From: Microbacteriaceae bacterium
GTDB lineage: Bacteria; Actinomycetota; Actinomycetes; Actinomycetales; Microbacteriaceae
Assembly (NCBI GenBank): GCA_025463615.1
Contig: JAODAU010000099.1
Location: forward strand, 1 to 10,231
Length of the DNA: 10,231 bases
Direction: 5' to 3'
The notes below the pieces were generated by a model. It saw nothing but the letters and a program-made list of their open reading frames with translations, was not told where the DNA came from and did no database searches. The translations under genes and the position numbers were made by a program. Of the stretch, positions 1-9,331 are shown piece by piece. The number at the start of each line of letters is the position of its first letter. Position 1 is the first letter of the stretch.

Positions 1-58
1 CTAGGCGGAATACGCTCGACCCAGCGGGCGTTGCAGATCCATGCAAACGCATTGACTT

Positions 59-64
59 GAGGAG
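59..64 (+). promoter_or_regulatory. Shine-Dalgarno site of the flavin-dependent oxidoreductase
   Basis: The hexamer GAGGAG lies 6 nt before the ATG at 71. It is one of the stronger ribosome binding sites in the window and fixes the start of the downstream gene. No convincing promoter can be called in the 58 bases before it; a TACGCT box near position 12 is too weak to use. Confidence 0.85.
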
Positions 65-70
65 AACCGC

Positions 71-1099
71 ATGGCACTCGAACTCGGACTCGACACCTTC
101 GGTGACGTGACGAACGGACCCGACGGCGAGCCGCTGCCGCACGCACAGGTGCTGCGCAACGTCGTCGCCGAGGGCGTGCTGGCCGAACAGGTCGGGCTCG
201 ACTTCTTCGGTGTCGGCGAGCACCACCGCGCCGACTTCGCCGTCTCCGCGCCCGAGGTCGTGCTTGCCGCGATCGCCGGGCAGACCGAGCGCATCCACCT
301 CGGTTCCGCGGTGACCGTGCTGTCGTCGGATGACCCGATCCGCGTGTTCCAGCGCTTCTCCGAGCTCGACGCGGTCTCGAGCGGTCGCGCCGAGGTGATC
401 CTGGGCCGTGGCTCGTTCACCGAGTCGTTCCCGCTCTTCGGCCTCGACCTCGCCGACTACGAGAAGCTGTTCGAGGAGAAGCTCGAGCTGTTCGCGGCCG
501 TGCGCGAGCAGACGCCGGTCAACTGGACCGGCACCGTGCGCCCGCCGGTCGTCGACAAGCTCGTGTACCCGCCGATCGAGAACGGCCTGCTCAAGACGTG
601 GATCGGCGTGGGCGGCAGCCCCGAGTCCGTCGTGCGCACCGCACGCTACGGCTTCGCGCTCACCCTCGCCATCATCGGCGGCCAGCCCGAGCGCTTCGCG
701 CCCTACGTGGATCTGTTCCACCGCGCGCTCGCCCAGTACGAGCAGCCGATGCAGCCCGTGGGCGTGCACTCCCCCGGCCACGTCGCCGACACCGACGAGC
801 AGGCCCGCGAGGAACTCTGGCCGCACTACTTCACCATCATCTCCAGGATCGGGCGCGAGCGCGGCTGGCCGCCGCCCACCCGCGAGTCGTTCGAGCACGA
901 GGCGGACACCGGATCGATGTACGTCGGCTCGCCCGAGACGGTCGCGACCAAGATCGCGAACACCGCCAAGTCGCTGGGCCTCGCCCGCTTCGACCTCAAG
1001 TACTCGAGCGGTCCGCTCGCCCACGAGAAGATGATGCGGAGCATCGAGCTCTACGGCACCGAGGTCGCGCCGCGCGTGCGGGAACTGCTCGGGGAGTAG
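71..1099 (+). CDS. LLM class flavin-dependent oxidoreductase (luciferase-like monooxygenase)
   Basis: This 342-aa protein belongs to the bacterial luciferase-like (LLM) TIM-barrel superfamily, cytosolic flavoenzymes that usually use reduced FMN from a partner reductase to oxidise an organic substrate with O2. Family signatures seen are GVGEHHRADF at about residues 47-56, the RIHLGSAVTVLSSDDPIR strand-loop at 74-91, LDAVSSGRAEVILGRGSF at 99-116, and WIGVGGSPESVVRTARYG at 177-194. The C-terminal GSPETVATKIA at 286-296 is also typical. The pattern recalls the subgroup typified by Agrobacterium Atu2307 (PDB 2I7G); that assignment is from memory. Length is normal and the ATG has a good ribosome binding site. 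The substrate cannot be read from the sequence. The next plus-strand gene starts 59 nt downstream and may be transcribed separately. Confidence 0.93.
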   Translation: MALELGLDTFGDVTNGPDGEPLPHAQVLRNVVAEGVLAEQVGLDFFGVGEHHRADFAVSAPEVVLAAIAGQTERIHLGSAVTVLSSDDPIRVFQRFSELDAVSSGRAEVILGRGSFTESFPLFGLDLADYEKLFEEKLELFAAVREQTPVNWTGTVRPPVVDKLVYPPIENGLLKTWIGVGGSPESVVRTARYGFALTLAIIGGQPERFAPYVDLFHRALAQYEQPMQPVGVHSPGHVADTDEQAREELWPHYFTIISRIGRERGWPPPTRESFEHEADTGSMYVGSPETVATKIANTAKSLGLARFDLKYSSGPLAHEKMMRSIELYGTEVAPRVRELLGE

Positions 1100-1158
1100 T
1101 CGCTGGACGTTTGCTGGACAGCGGGAATGGCATCCACGGCCATCGCGTTGTATTACAC

Positions 1159-1563
1159 ATGAGCAGGATCATCGAAGAAATCGAAGACGAGCGCGGCAAT
1201 GTGCTGCGTTACCGTCGTCACGCCAACGGACGCGGAATGGTCGCTGTCGGCGCGCTCGCCGACGAGACTGCCTTCATCGCGCCCAACGCCTACGTGGAGT
1301 CGCGCGCCCAGGTCGGGCAGCGCGCGCGCATCGGGGCCGGCAGCTGGATCCAGAACGAGGCCATCGTGGGCCCCTCCGCCGTGCTCGGCAGCAACGTGAG
1401 CGTCGGGGTCGGCGCCAGCATCGGTGTCGGCGCGCACGTGGGCAGCTACGCCAAGATCGGCGACGGCGCCACCATCGGTGACGGTGCCCGGGTCAACGGC
1501 GACGCGCAGGTTCCCGCGGGCGCCCGCATCCCCGGCCGCAGCGGCCTGGCCAAGGCCGCCTAG
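1159..1563 (+). CDS. Small stand-alone left-handed beta-helix (hexapeptide repeat) protein
   Basis: This 134-aa protein has a short polar N-terminus (1-35, with a GNVLRYRRHANGRG stretch) followed by an unbroken hexapeptide-repeat region. Aliphatic residues recur at every sixth position from 40 to 124 (40, 46, 52 and so on: I V V I I V L V I V I I V V I). Gly usually follows, and Ala usually sits at the fifth place. This is the left-handed beta-helix signature seen in acyltransferases and gamma-class carbonic anhydrases; 15 hexads make about five coils. I see no loop carrying a catalytic His and only two histidines (21 and 93), so the three-His metal site of gamma carbonic anhydrase is absent. 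Enzymatic activity is therefore doubtful; a structural or binding role is equally possible. No clear ribosome binding site precedes the ATG. A GTG at residue 15 is an alternative start, but the conserved-looking N-terminus favours 1159. Confidence 0.85.
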   Translation: MSRIIEEIEDERGNVLRYRRHANGRGMVAVGALADETAFIAPNAYVESRAQVGQRARIGAGSWIQNEAIVGPSAVLGSNVSVGVGASIGVGAHVGSYAKIGDGATIGDGARVNGDAQVPAGARIPGRSGLAKAA

Positions 1564-1570
1564 CGGTTCA

Positions 1571-1586
1571 GGGGCCCTAGAGCCCC
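1571..1586. terminator. Short GC-rich inverted repeat at a convergent gene junction
   Basis: GGGGC at 1571-1575 is complementary to GCCCC at 1582-1586 across a 6-nt loop. It lies at the convergent junction of the hexapeptide gene (stop at 1561-1563) and the DoxX gene (stop at 1577-1579), and overlaps the DoxX stop. It could act as a weak bidirectional terminator, but no T tract follows on either strand and the stem is only 5 bp. This may be chance in GC-rich DNA. Confidence 0.25.
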
Positions 1587-1945
1587 AGCGCGATCAGCAC
1601 CGCGGTCGACGCGCAGACGAGGAACAGCACGAGGTCGATCGTGACGCCGCTCGCGAGGCCGCGGGTGTTGCCCCACAGCCGGGACGCCCGGATGCGCGCC
1701 ACGGCCGCGCCGATCATGAACAGGGCGAGGCCGGATGCCGCGGCCACCCCGATCGGACGCACCCAGATGCCCGCGACCAGCCCCACCGCGCCCAGCCACT
1801 CCAGCGACCCCGTGATGCGCCAGAACAGCGGCGAGACGCGGATGGCCTTCTGCTGCTTCCGCGCGTAGGCGAGCCCAAGCACCTTGCCGGCGCCCGTGCC
1901 GACGTAGAGCACCGCCAGCACGATCGACGCGATGACGTGGATCAC
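1577..1945 (-). CDS. DoxX-like family membrane protein
   Basis: This 122-aa integral membrane protein has four hydrophobic segments, at about residues 3-20, 48-62, 65-84 and 102-121. That is the usual size and layout of DoxX/DoxX-like proteins. The early segment with YVGTGAGKVLGL and the SLEWLGAVGLVAGIWVRPIG stretch (47-66) resemble the family. Members have been linked to thiosulfate oxidation, redox stress or respiratory quinones in various bacteria; no specific role can be assigned here. The start is GTG and the preceding ribosome binding site is poor. The gene begins 9 nt after the ccsB stop, so it is probably the last gene of the cytochrome c maturation operon and may depend on translation of ccsB. 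It runs convergently into the hexapeptide gene. Confidence 0.8.
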   Translation of the reverse strand: MIHVIASIVLAVLYVGTGAGKVLGLAYARKQQKAIRVSPLFWRITGSLEWLGAVGLVAGIWVRPIGVAAASGLALFMIGAAVARIRASRLWGNTRGLASGVTIDLVLFLVCASTAVLIALGL

Positions 1946-1954
1946 GCGCGGGGC

Positions 1955-2919
1955 TTACAGGCCGCTGTATGCGTGCAGCCCGTGGAAGAACAGGTTCACG
2001 ATCGTGAAGTTGAACATCACGGCCGCGAAGCCGACGATCGCGAGGGTGGCCGAGCGTGAGCCGCGCCATCCCTTCGTCGCGCGCGCGTGGATGTAGCCGG
2101 CGAAGATCGTCCAGATGATGAAGGTCCAGACCTCCTTCGTGTCCCAGCCCCAGTAGCGGCCCCAGGCGTGCTCGGCCCAGATGGCGCCGGCGATGAGGGT
2201 GAAGGTCCAGAAGACGAAGCCGACCACGATCACGCGGTATGCCAGCGTCTCGAGCTTGACCGCGTTCGGGAACGTGTCGAGGAACTTCAGCGACGGCAGC
2301 CTGCCCGCCTCGCGCCGCGCCTGGATCAGCTGCACGATCGAGAGGCCGGCGCCGATGGCGAAGAACGCGGTGCCGAGCGTCGCCACGAAGACGTGGATGA
2401 TCAGCCAGTACGACTGCAGGGCCGGCGGCAGCGGCACGACGGGCACGTAGAAGCCGACGGTGCCGAAGCCCAGGATGATGAGCGCGAAGCCGGTGATGAA
2501 CGCCCCGAGGAACTTCAGGTTCTGCCAGATCTGCACGAAGATGAAGACGCCCACGATGATGGCGGATGCCGTGAGCGTGAACTCGAACATGTTGGCCCAC
2601 GGCACGCGCTGCGCCGCGATGCCGCGCGCGATCGTGCCGCCGACGTGCAGGATCCAGCCCAGGATCGTGAGCGCGTAGGCCACCCGCTCGAAGCGGCTCG
2701 CCTTGCGCGTCTCCCTGGGCGGCGCCGTCGGGCGCTCCAGCACGGCCGTGCCGCCGACCTGCCTGGCCGTCGCCACCGTGGCGGTCGCCGCCGCCTTCAC
2801 GGCCGGAGCCGCGGCGGATCGCGCCGCGAGGTCGAGCGTGAACGCGATGAAGGCGAAGAGGTACACCGCCATCGCGGAGTAGATCAGCACCAGGGAGTAG
2901 GAGGCGAGCGTCGCAGTCG

Positions 2920-2923
<4 letters not shown>
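1955..2923 (-). CDS. ccsB: Cytochrome c biogenesis protein CcsB/ResC (heme handling, WWD domain)
   Basis: This 322-aa polytopic membrane protein is the CcsA/ResC-type partner of ResB in System II cytochrome c maturation. The pair is thought to export heme and attach it to CXXCH motifs outside the membrane. The tryptophan-rich WWD signature is clear at residues 254-266 (WGRYWGWDTKEVW). Candidate heme-ligand histidines are H93, H177, H279 and H317, and NMFEF at 111-115 is another family feature. About eight hydrophobic segments are visible; a poorly conserved Ala/Thr/Arg linker (33-78) separates the first from the rest. The start is GTG, overlapping the resB stop in a GTGA tetranucleotide (2920-2923), so translation is probably coupled. 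Naming varies: this component is called CcsA, CcsB or ResC depending on the organism. Confidence 0.95.
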
Positions 2924-4576
<1,653 letters not shown>

Positions 4577-4593
<17 letters not shown>

Positions 4594-5317
4594 CTCCGGT
4601 GATCACCGCCCCGAGGGCTGACATGAGTTGGCGCCAGAGGCCGGTGACCATGAGGAGTCCGATCAGGATGAGGAGCGAGCCGCCCACGATGTTGATGACC
4701 CGGATGTGGCGTTTGACCCAGGCGATCGAGCCGCCCACCCAGTTGAGGCCGAGCGCCACGAGCAGGAACGGGATGCCGAGGCCGAGGCAGTAGAAGACGC
4801 CGATGAGCGCGCCGCGCCAGATACTGCCGCTGCCCGTGCTCAGCGAGATCGCCGCGGCGAGTGTGGGGCTGATGCACGGGGTCCAGCCCAGGCCGAAGAC
4901 GATGCCGAGCAGCGGCGCACCGCCCAGACCGGTCGCTACGCGCCACTCCGGTTTGAAGGTGCGCTGCATGAAGGTGAATTGGCCGATGAAGACGAGGCCC
5001 ATCACGATCAGCACCAGGCCGACGATGCGCATGATGAGGTCGATCCACGGGATGAGCAGCGCACCTGCGTAGGCAAAGACCACGTTGAGAGTGACGAACA
5101 CGACGCTGAAGCCGAGGATGAACAGCAGCACGCCGATGACGAGACGACCCCGACCCTTGCGCTCCTGGGTGGCCGCGAAGCCACCGACGTAGGCGAGATA
5201 GCCCGGCACGAGGGGCAGCACACAGGGCGAGAGGAAGGCGAGCAGCCCGGCGGCGAGCGCGAGGGGCAGCACGATGGCGAGGTTGCCGCCCTCGACGAAC
5301 GATTGGATCGGATTCAC
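4577..5317 (-). CDS. ccdA: Cytochrome c biogenesis protein CcdA (thiol-disulfide transmembrane reductase)
   Basis: This 246-aa, six-segment membrane protein of the DsbD/CcdA family moves reducing equivalents from cytoplasmic thioredoxin to extracytoplasmic thiol proteins. The two redox cysteines are visible: C32 in LAFLSPCVLPLVPGY and C148 in GLGWTPCISPTL, each beside conserved prolines. Hydrophobic segments lie at about 14-34, 60-82, 90-113, 131-158, 168-190 and 206-226. The GTG at 5315-5317 is chosen because it overlaps the upstream thioredoxin stop as GTGA, has GAGG 7 nt before it, and gives the expected family N-terminus. Earlier in-frame starts would put a long non-homologous tail inside the tlpA gene. 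Its presumed electron acceptor is the adjacent lipoprotein thioredoxin. It also overlaps resB by 17 nt, consistent with a single transcript. Confidence 0.95.
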
Positions 5318-5916
5318 TTCTTCGCCTCGGCCAGCGTGTCGCTGATGAGGGTGTTGAGGATCGACGTGGACTCGAGCTCGCCCACGATGCGGGCGGCGAT
5401 GCGGCCCTTCTGGTCGAGCACGAAGGTGACGGGAACGGCACTGGCGGAGACCGCGCCGTGGAAGGCGATGCGCACGGTGCCGGTGTCGACATCCATGATC
5501 GAGGGGTAGGTCACCTTGTGGGCCTTCTCGAACGAGATGGCCGTCTCGGGCTGGTCCTGCGTGTTCGCGCCGATGAACGCGACGCCCTGCGACTGGTACT
5601 TGTCGGCGAGGGACTGCAGGATGGGCGCCTCGGCACGACACGGCGCGCAGCTCGCGTACCAGAAGTTCACGACCACGACCTTGCCGCGGTAGTCGGAGAG
5701 GCTGAGAGGCGAACCGTCCTCGGTCTTGCCGGTGAAGTTGAGCGCGTCCTTGCGATCCGCCTCCTTGACGAGAACGGGAAGACCGCTGTCATCCGTGTAG
5801 ACGCTGGAGTCGCTGTTGGTGCCGTTGTCGGCGGTGAGGGTGTCGCCGGAGGTGCAGCCGGTGAGCGCGAGCGCCGCGACCACGACGGCCGCGGCGATGC
5901 CGATGCGCGCCCTCAC
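5314..5916 (-). CDS. TlpA/ResA-like thioredoxin-fold lipoprotein
   Basis: This 200-aa exported redox protein is predicted to keep apocytochrome c cysteines reduced for heme attachment. It starts with a lipoprotein signal: a basic N-terminus, a hydrophobic core (6-18) and the lipobox LTGC with lipidated C21. An acidic/polar linker follows (22-60), then a TlpA/AhpC-type thioredoxin domain. The active site is WYASCAPC, with redox cysteines C90 and C93. The cis-proline is P162 in SAVPVTFVLD, and DYRGKVVVVNFW at 75-86 is a typical family strand. The start is GTG (5914-5916), overlapping the upstream phosphatase stop as GTGA. The downstream ccdA also overlaps by GTGA, which fits their partnership as electron donor and acceptor. 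M. tuberculosis Rv0526 sits in the same place in its operon. Confidence 0.94.
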   Translation of the reverse strand: MRARIGIAAAVVVAALALTGCTSGDTLTADNGTNSDSSVYTDDSGLPVLVKEADRKDALNFTGKTEDGSPLSLSDYRGKVVVVNFWYASCAPCRAEAPILQSLADKYQSQGVAFIGANTQDQPETAISFEKAHKVTYPSIMDVDTGTVRIAFHGAVSASAVPVTFVLDQKGRIAARIVGELESTSILNTLISDTLAEAKK

Positions 5917-6551
5917 ACTGCCCCCGAGTCGATGGCCTGCGCGAGCAGGTCGGCGGCCGGGTCCTGGTAGCCGACCTCGACGAAGGAGTCACCGCGGCGC
6001 TCGAGCGTGGTGATGCTGGAGAGGTGGCAGCGGCGGGCTCGCGGGTCGTGGAACGGGCGCTTGCCGGCGACGGCGCGCTGCACCATCACGATCGGCATCT
6101 GGTGGCTCACCATCACCACCTCGCCCGTCTCGGCGCCGGCCCAGGCCTCGTCGATGGCCGCGAACATCCGCGCGACGACGTCGTTGTAGGGCTCGCCCCA
6201 GCTCGGCTTCAGCGGGTTGATGATCCAGGGCCAGATCTTCGGATGCAGCAGCACGCCTGGCCCGAACTCGTAGGTGCCGCCCTCGAACTTGTTGGTCGGC
6301 TCGATCAGGCGGTCATCGGTCTGGATCGGCAGCTTGAATTTGTCTGCCCACGGCTGCGCCGACTCCTGCGCGCGCAGCAGCGGGCTCGCATACAGGGCGG
6401 TGATGGGATGCCCGTCCAGCTCGTTCGCGGCCGCCGCGGCCATCCGCCTGCCCAGCTCCGAGAGGTGGAACCCCGGGAGTCGCCCGTAGAGCACTCCGTC
6501 GGGGTTGTGCACCTCGCCGTGGCGCACGAGATGGATCTGGGATGCAGGCAC
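5913..6551 (-). CDS. Histidine phosphatase family protein (phosphoglycerate mutase-like)
   Basis: This 212-aa cytosolic protein belongs to the histidine phosphatase superfamily (branch 1). All core residues are visible: the LVRHGE motif with R10, H11 (phosphoacceptor) and G12, R60 in SPLLRAQES, acidic E84 in RLIEP, and H150 in VMVSHQMPI. It should therefore be catalytically competent, as a phosphatase or mutase with unknown substrate. The GTG start lies 7 nt after a TAGACT box, suggesting a leaderless mRNA. It is the first gene of the minus-strand operon and overlaps the thioredoxin lipoprotein gene by GTGA. A phosphatase of this type sits in the same position in M. tuberculosis (Rv0525), upstream of the Rv0526-Rv0529 cytochrome c genes, so the linkage is conserved, but its role in that pathway is unknown to me. 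Confidence 0.92.
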   Translation of the reverse strand: MPASQIHLVRHGEVHNPDGVLYGRLPGFHLSELGRRMAAAAANELDGHPITALYASPLLRAQESAQPWADKFKLPIQTDDRLIEPTNKFEGGTYEFGPGVLLHPKIWPWIINPLKPSWGEPYNDVVARMFAAIDEAWAGAETGEVVMVSHQMPIVMVQRAVAGKRPFHDPRARRCHLSSITTLERRGDSFVEVGYQDPAADLLAQAIDSGAV

Positions 6552-6558
6552 GGCCCCA

Positions 6559-6564
6559 AGTCTA
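6559..6564 (-). promoter_or_regulatory. Putative -10 box of the phosphatase-ccs operon (leaderless type)
   Basis: On the minus strand the hexamer TAGACT fits the actinobacterial TANNNT -10 consensus. It ends 7 nt before the GTG start at 6551, so transcription would begin at or next to the start codon. No Shine-Dalgarno sequence precedes that GTG, which agrees with a leaderless message. No good -35 is found at normal spacing: a TTGGCA at 6578-6583 leaves only 13 nt. Confidence 0.55.
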
Positions 6565-6575
6565 CGTTTCGTAGA
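6561..6575. repeat. Perfect inverted repeat in the divergent promoter region
   Basis: TCTACG and CGTAGA form 6-bp arms around a TTT centre. The dyad overlaps the predicted minus-strand -10 box by 4 nt and lies about 32 bp upstream of the predicted plus-strand -10 box of aspS. The position suits an operator; chance occurrence cannot be excluded. Confidence 0.5.
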
Positions 6576-6606
6576 ACTGCCAAAACCCCGAGAGTCCTGT
6601 GGCAGC

Positions 6607-6612
6607 TAAACT
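6607..6612 (+). promoter_or_regulatory. Putative -10 box of aspS (leaderless type)
   Basis: TAAACT matches the TANNNT consensus and ends 8 nt before the GTG start of aspS at 6621. That places the likely transcription start on the start codon. The intervening CGGGGACC is not a well-placed Shine-Dalgarno sequence. No clear -35 is seen. Confidence 0.6.
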
Positions 6613-6620
6613 CGGGGACC

Positions 6621-7955
<1,335 letters not shown>

Positions 7956-7959
7956 CGCC

Positions 7960-8487
7960 ATGGACCTCGACGACCTGCGGGCGCGGGCGATCGAGGTCAA
8001 GCACGGCTTCGGACCGCTCGTCGCGCTCTCGCAGGAGCTGAAGCAGGAGGGCGACCCGCTCGCCGCGGCCGGCGTGCTCTGGCGCCAGCCGGAACACCAG
8101 CTGCGGATGATCGCGGTGATCCTCTGGGGTGACTTCGCCTTCGAGCATCCCGACCTCCTGGGCCGGCTGCGCGACGAGGCGAGCGCCGACCCCGACTGGC
8201 GCGTGCAGGAGATGCTCGCGCGCTCGCTCACGACCTGGTGCACGACGACGGGCTGGGAGACGGCGCTGCCGACGCTCAGGTCGTGGCTCGCCGACGCGCG
8301 GCCGAACGTGCGCCGGGCGGCGACCGAGGGGCCGCGGGTGTGGACGAGCCGCGACTACTTCAAGCGCCGCCCTGCGGAGGCGGCGGACATCCTGAAGGCC
8401 CAGCTCGACGACCCGGACCCGTATGCTCGCCGCTCCGCCGAGAACGCGCTGCATGACGTCGTGAAGCGGTTCCCCGACCTCGCCTAG
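7960..8487 (+). CDS. HEAT-repeat protein resembling DNA alkylation repair (AlkC/AlkD-like) proteins
   Basis: This 175-aa, probably all-helical protein is built from HEAT-like repeats. Recognisable repeat elements are PEHQLRMIAVILWGDFAF (44-61), PDWRVQEMLARSLTTW (78-93), ARPNVRRAATEGPRVW (113-128) and DDPDPYARRSAENALHDVVK (150-169). The last two closely recall the end of DNA alkylation repair family proteins, monofunctional glycosylases that remove N-alkylated purines. It is shorter than AlkD (about 235 residues), so the N-terminal repeats may be reduced, and I cannot confirm catalytic residues. A DNA- or nucleic-acid-binding HEAT scaffold is the safe description. Its ATG lies 4 nt after the aspS stop, so it is probably cotranscribed. 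Its stop overlaps that of the convergent DUF1508 gene. Confidence 0.8.
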   Translation: MDLDDLRARAIEVKHGFGPLVALSQELKQEGDPLAAAGVLWRQPEHQLRMIAVILWGDFAFEHPDLLGRLRDEASADPDWRVQEMLARSLTTWCTTTGWETALPTLRSWLADARPNVRRAATEGPRVWTSRDYFKRRPAEAADILKAQLDDPDPYARRSAENALHDVVKRFPDLA

Positions 8488-8663
8488 GTGAGGTCTTCGA
8501 CGGTGGCGCCGCCGGCGCTCTTGATCACGGACTCGACGGCGCTCTTCGCTGAGGCCTTGGCCACGTAGTTCTCGCTCACCGCGAGGGTCTGCCCGTTGCT
8601 GGCGACGATCCGCCAGAAGTAGGGCTGGGTCGCGCTCTTGCCTTTGACGATCTGGAACTTCAT
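8484..8663 (-). CDS. DUF1508/YegP-like small protein
   Basis: This 59-aa protein consists of a single DUF1508 (YegP-like) domain. MKFQIVKGKSATQPYFWRIV is followed by NGQTLAVSENYVAKASAKSA (23-42), giving the beta-hairpin, 'xWR...NGxxLAxSExYxxKxsA' pattern of the family. These small domains occur singly or in tandem; their function is not established. The start at 8663 is fixed by AGGAG 7 nt upstream and by the family N-terminus. The upstream in-frame extension to 8834 would run through the divergent gene and is not credible. Its TAG stop shares a CTAG with the stop of the HEAT-repeat gene. It is transcribed divergently from the acidic protein gene starting at 8743. Confidence 0.9.
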   Translation of the reverse strand: MKFQIVKGKSATQPYFWRIVASNGQTLAVSENYVAKASAKSAVESVIKSAGGATVEDLT

Positions 8664-8670
8664 CTCACAA

Positions 8671-8675
8671 CTCCT
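8671..8675 (-). promoter_or_regulatory. Shine-Dalgarno site of the DUF1508 gene
   Basis: AGGAG on the minus strand sits 7 nt before the ATG at 8663. It is strong, well spaced, and decides the start of this 59-aa gene against the longer open frame. This transcript must have a leader, unlike the divergent gene next to it. Confidence 0.85.
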
Positions 8676-8723
8676 GTCACGTTGCGTTCGCGTCGGGTCG
8701 ACGCGGGGCCAGCCTAGGCCCGC

Positions 8724-8743
8724 TGCTGGTACCGTGACCAGCA
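8724..8743. repeat. Inverted repeat over the promoter and start codon of the 184-aa gene
   Basis: Arms of 7 bp, TGCTGGT and ACCAGCA, flank a 6-nt centre. The dyad covers the whole predicted -10 box and the predicted transcription start, and its last base is the A of the ATG at 8743. As DNA it could be an operator. As RNA only the right half would be transcribed in a leaderless message, so an mRNA hairpin is unlikely. Confidence 0.5.
8730..8735 (+). promoter_or_regulatory. Putative -10 box of the 184-aa acidic protein gene (leaderless type)
   Basis: TACCGT fits TANNNT and is followed by exactly 7 nt before the ATG at 8743, a common leaderless arrangement in actinobacteria. There is no Shine-Dalgarno sequence before this ATG. 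A GTG at 8734 is in frame but would lie inside the -10 box, which argues for the ATG. Confidence 0.6.
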
Positions 8744-9297
8744 TGGAATCCAGCGCGCGCGAATCAGCAGTCCAGGCAGGCGAGGAGCTCATCGGGCTGC
8801 TCCGCAGACACGTGGATGCCGTGGCCGCGAGCACCGATGAGGGCGACGCCGCCGAGGCCCTCGACGAGCAGCTCTGGGACGCGGTCGGCGCCTACGGCGA
8901 CGCCCTCGACACGCTCTACGGCGACGAAGACGAGGGTGACGACGAGCCCGACGACTCGGACGAGCTCACGTTCACCGTCCGCACCCGCTACGACTACACC
9001 GTGGTCGACGAGAAGGCGTTCCTCGCGGCCGGCCAGGGCGTCGGCGCCGCGGTGATCGGGCTGCTCGAGGCCGGCGGCAAGACGATCCCGGCGCTCGACG
9101 TCGACAGCCTGGAGACCGGCAGCGGCCTCGTCACCGTGCACATCAACGGGGAGCCGCTCACGGCATCCGACTTCTCGGAGGCCGACGAGCCCACCGACCT
9201 GCTGCTCATCGACCCGCGCGAGACCCTCGCGTCGGTGCTCGACGAGCCGGTCTACGCGTCCCGCGCCGAGGCCGAGGCGGCCGCGAAGAACCGCTAG
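8743..9297 (+). CDS. Uncharacterised acidic protein conserved in actinobacteria (hypothetical)
   Basis: This 184-aa soluble protein has no domain I can name. It shows two parts. Residues 1-58 are helical and amphipathic (an EELIGLLRRHVDAVAA stretch, then EQLWDAVGAYGDALDTLYG). A very acidic linker of almost only D, E, G, P and S follows at 60-74. Residues 75-184 form an alpha/beta region starting LTFTVRTRYDYTVVDEKAFLAAG (75-97, written here only as the landmark), with VTVHINGEPLTASDF at 130-144 and a terminal Ala/Glu-rich helix ending in AAAKNR. No signal peptide, membrane segment or cysteine is present. The pattern looks like a conserved actinobacterial protein of unknown function, from memory. 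It is probably expressed from a leaderless promoter overlapped by a dyad. A hairpin follows its stop. Confidence 0.8.
   Translation: MESSARESAVQAGEELIGLLRRHVDAVAASTDEGDAAEALDEQLWDAVGAYGDALDTLYGDEDEGDDEPDDSDELTFTVRTRYDYTVVDEKAFLAAGQGVGAAVIGLLEAGGKTIPALDVDSLETGSGLVTVHINGEPLTASDFSEADEPTDLLLIDPRETLASVLDEPVYASRAEAEAAAKNR
9283..9297 (+). repeat. 15-bp direct repeat, copy 1 (end of the 184-aa gene)
   Basis: GCGAAGAACCGCTAG covers the last four codons plus stop of this gene, encoding AKNR-stop. An identical 15-mer ends the next plus-strand gene at 9563-9577, in the same reading frame. Distance between copies is 280 bp. Confidence 0.7.
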
Positions 9298-9307
9298 CCG
9301 ATCTCCG

Positions 9308-9323
9308 CGAAGGGCAACCTTCG
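9308..9323 (+). terminator. Hairpin with GCAA tetraloop, possible terminator
   Basis: CGAAGG and CCTTCG form a perfect 6-bp stem closed by GCAA, a stable GNRA tetraloop, and a flanking G-U pair can extend it. It begins 11 nt after the stop of the 184-aa gene and is followed by TCCTTTCCC, a pyrimidine run rather than a true T tract. It is a plausible 3'-end hairpin for that gene, but a weak intrinsic terminator. Confidence 0.45.
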
Positions 9324-9331
9324 TCCTTTCC

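Noticed and set aside
1104..1121. Paired GCTGGAC direct repeats after the oxidoreductase gene
   Set aside because: Two 7-mers spaced closely in a 59-nt spacer, with no further copies or relation to a promoter, are within chance expectation.
598..1158. Longer 321-residue version of the hexapeptide protein
   Set aside because: The added part is an Arg-rich out-of-frame reading of the flavin-dependent oxidoreductase gene, with an unrelated composition.
5318..5641. N-terminal extension of CcdA to 354 residues
   Set aside because: The added region lies inside the thioredoxin lipoprotein gene in another frame and has no CcdA-like sequence. The GTG at 5317 has GAGG at good spacing and gives the family N-terminus.
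6024..6620. Extension of aspS upstream to a 643-residue product
   Set aside because: The extra residues are the antisense of the divergent histidine phosphatase gene and carry no synthetase domain.
8711..8716. Minus-strand TAGGCT as the -10 box of the DUF1508 gene
   Set aside because: It fits TANNNT and would give a leader of about 40 nt, but no -35 is visible and such hexamers are common by chance, so it was not listed as a feature.
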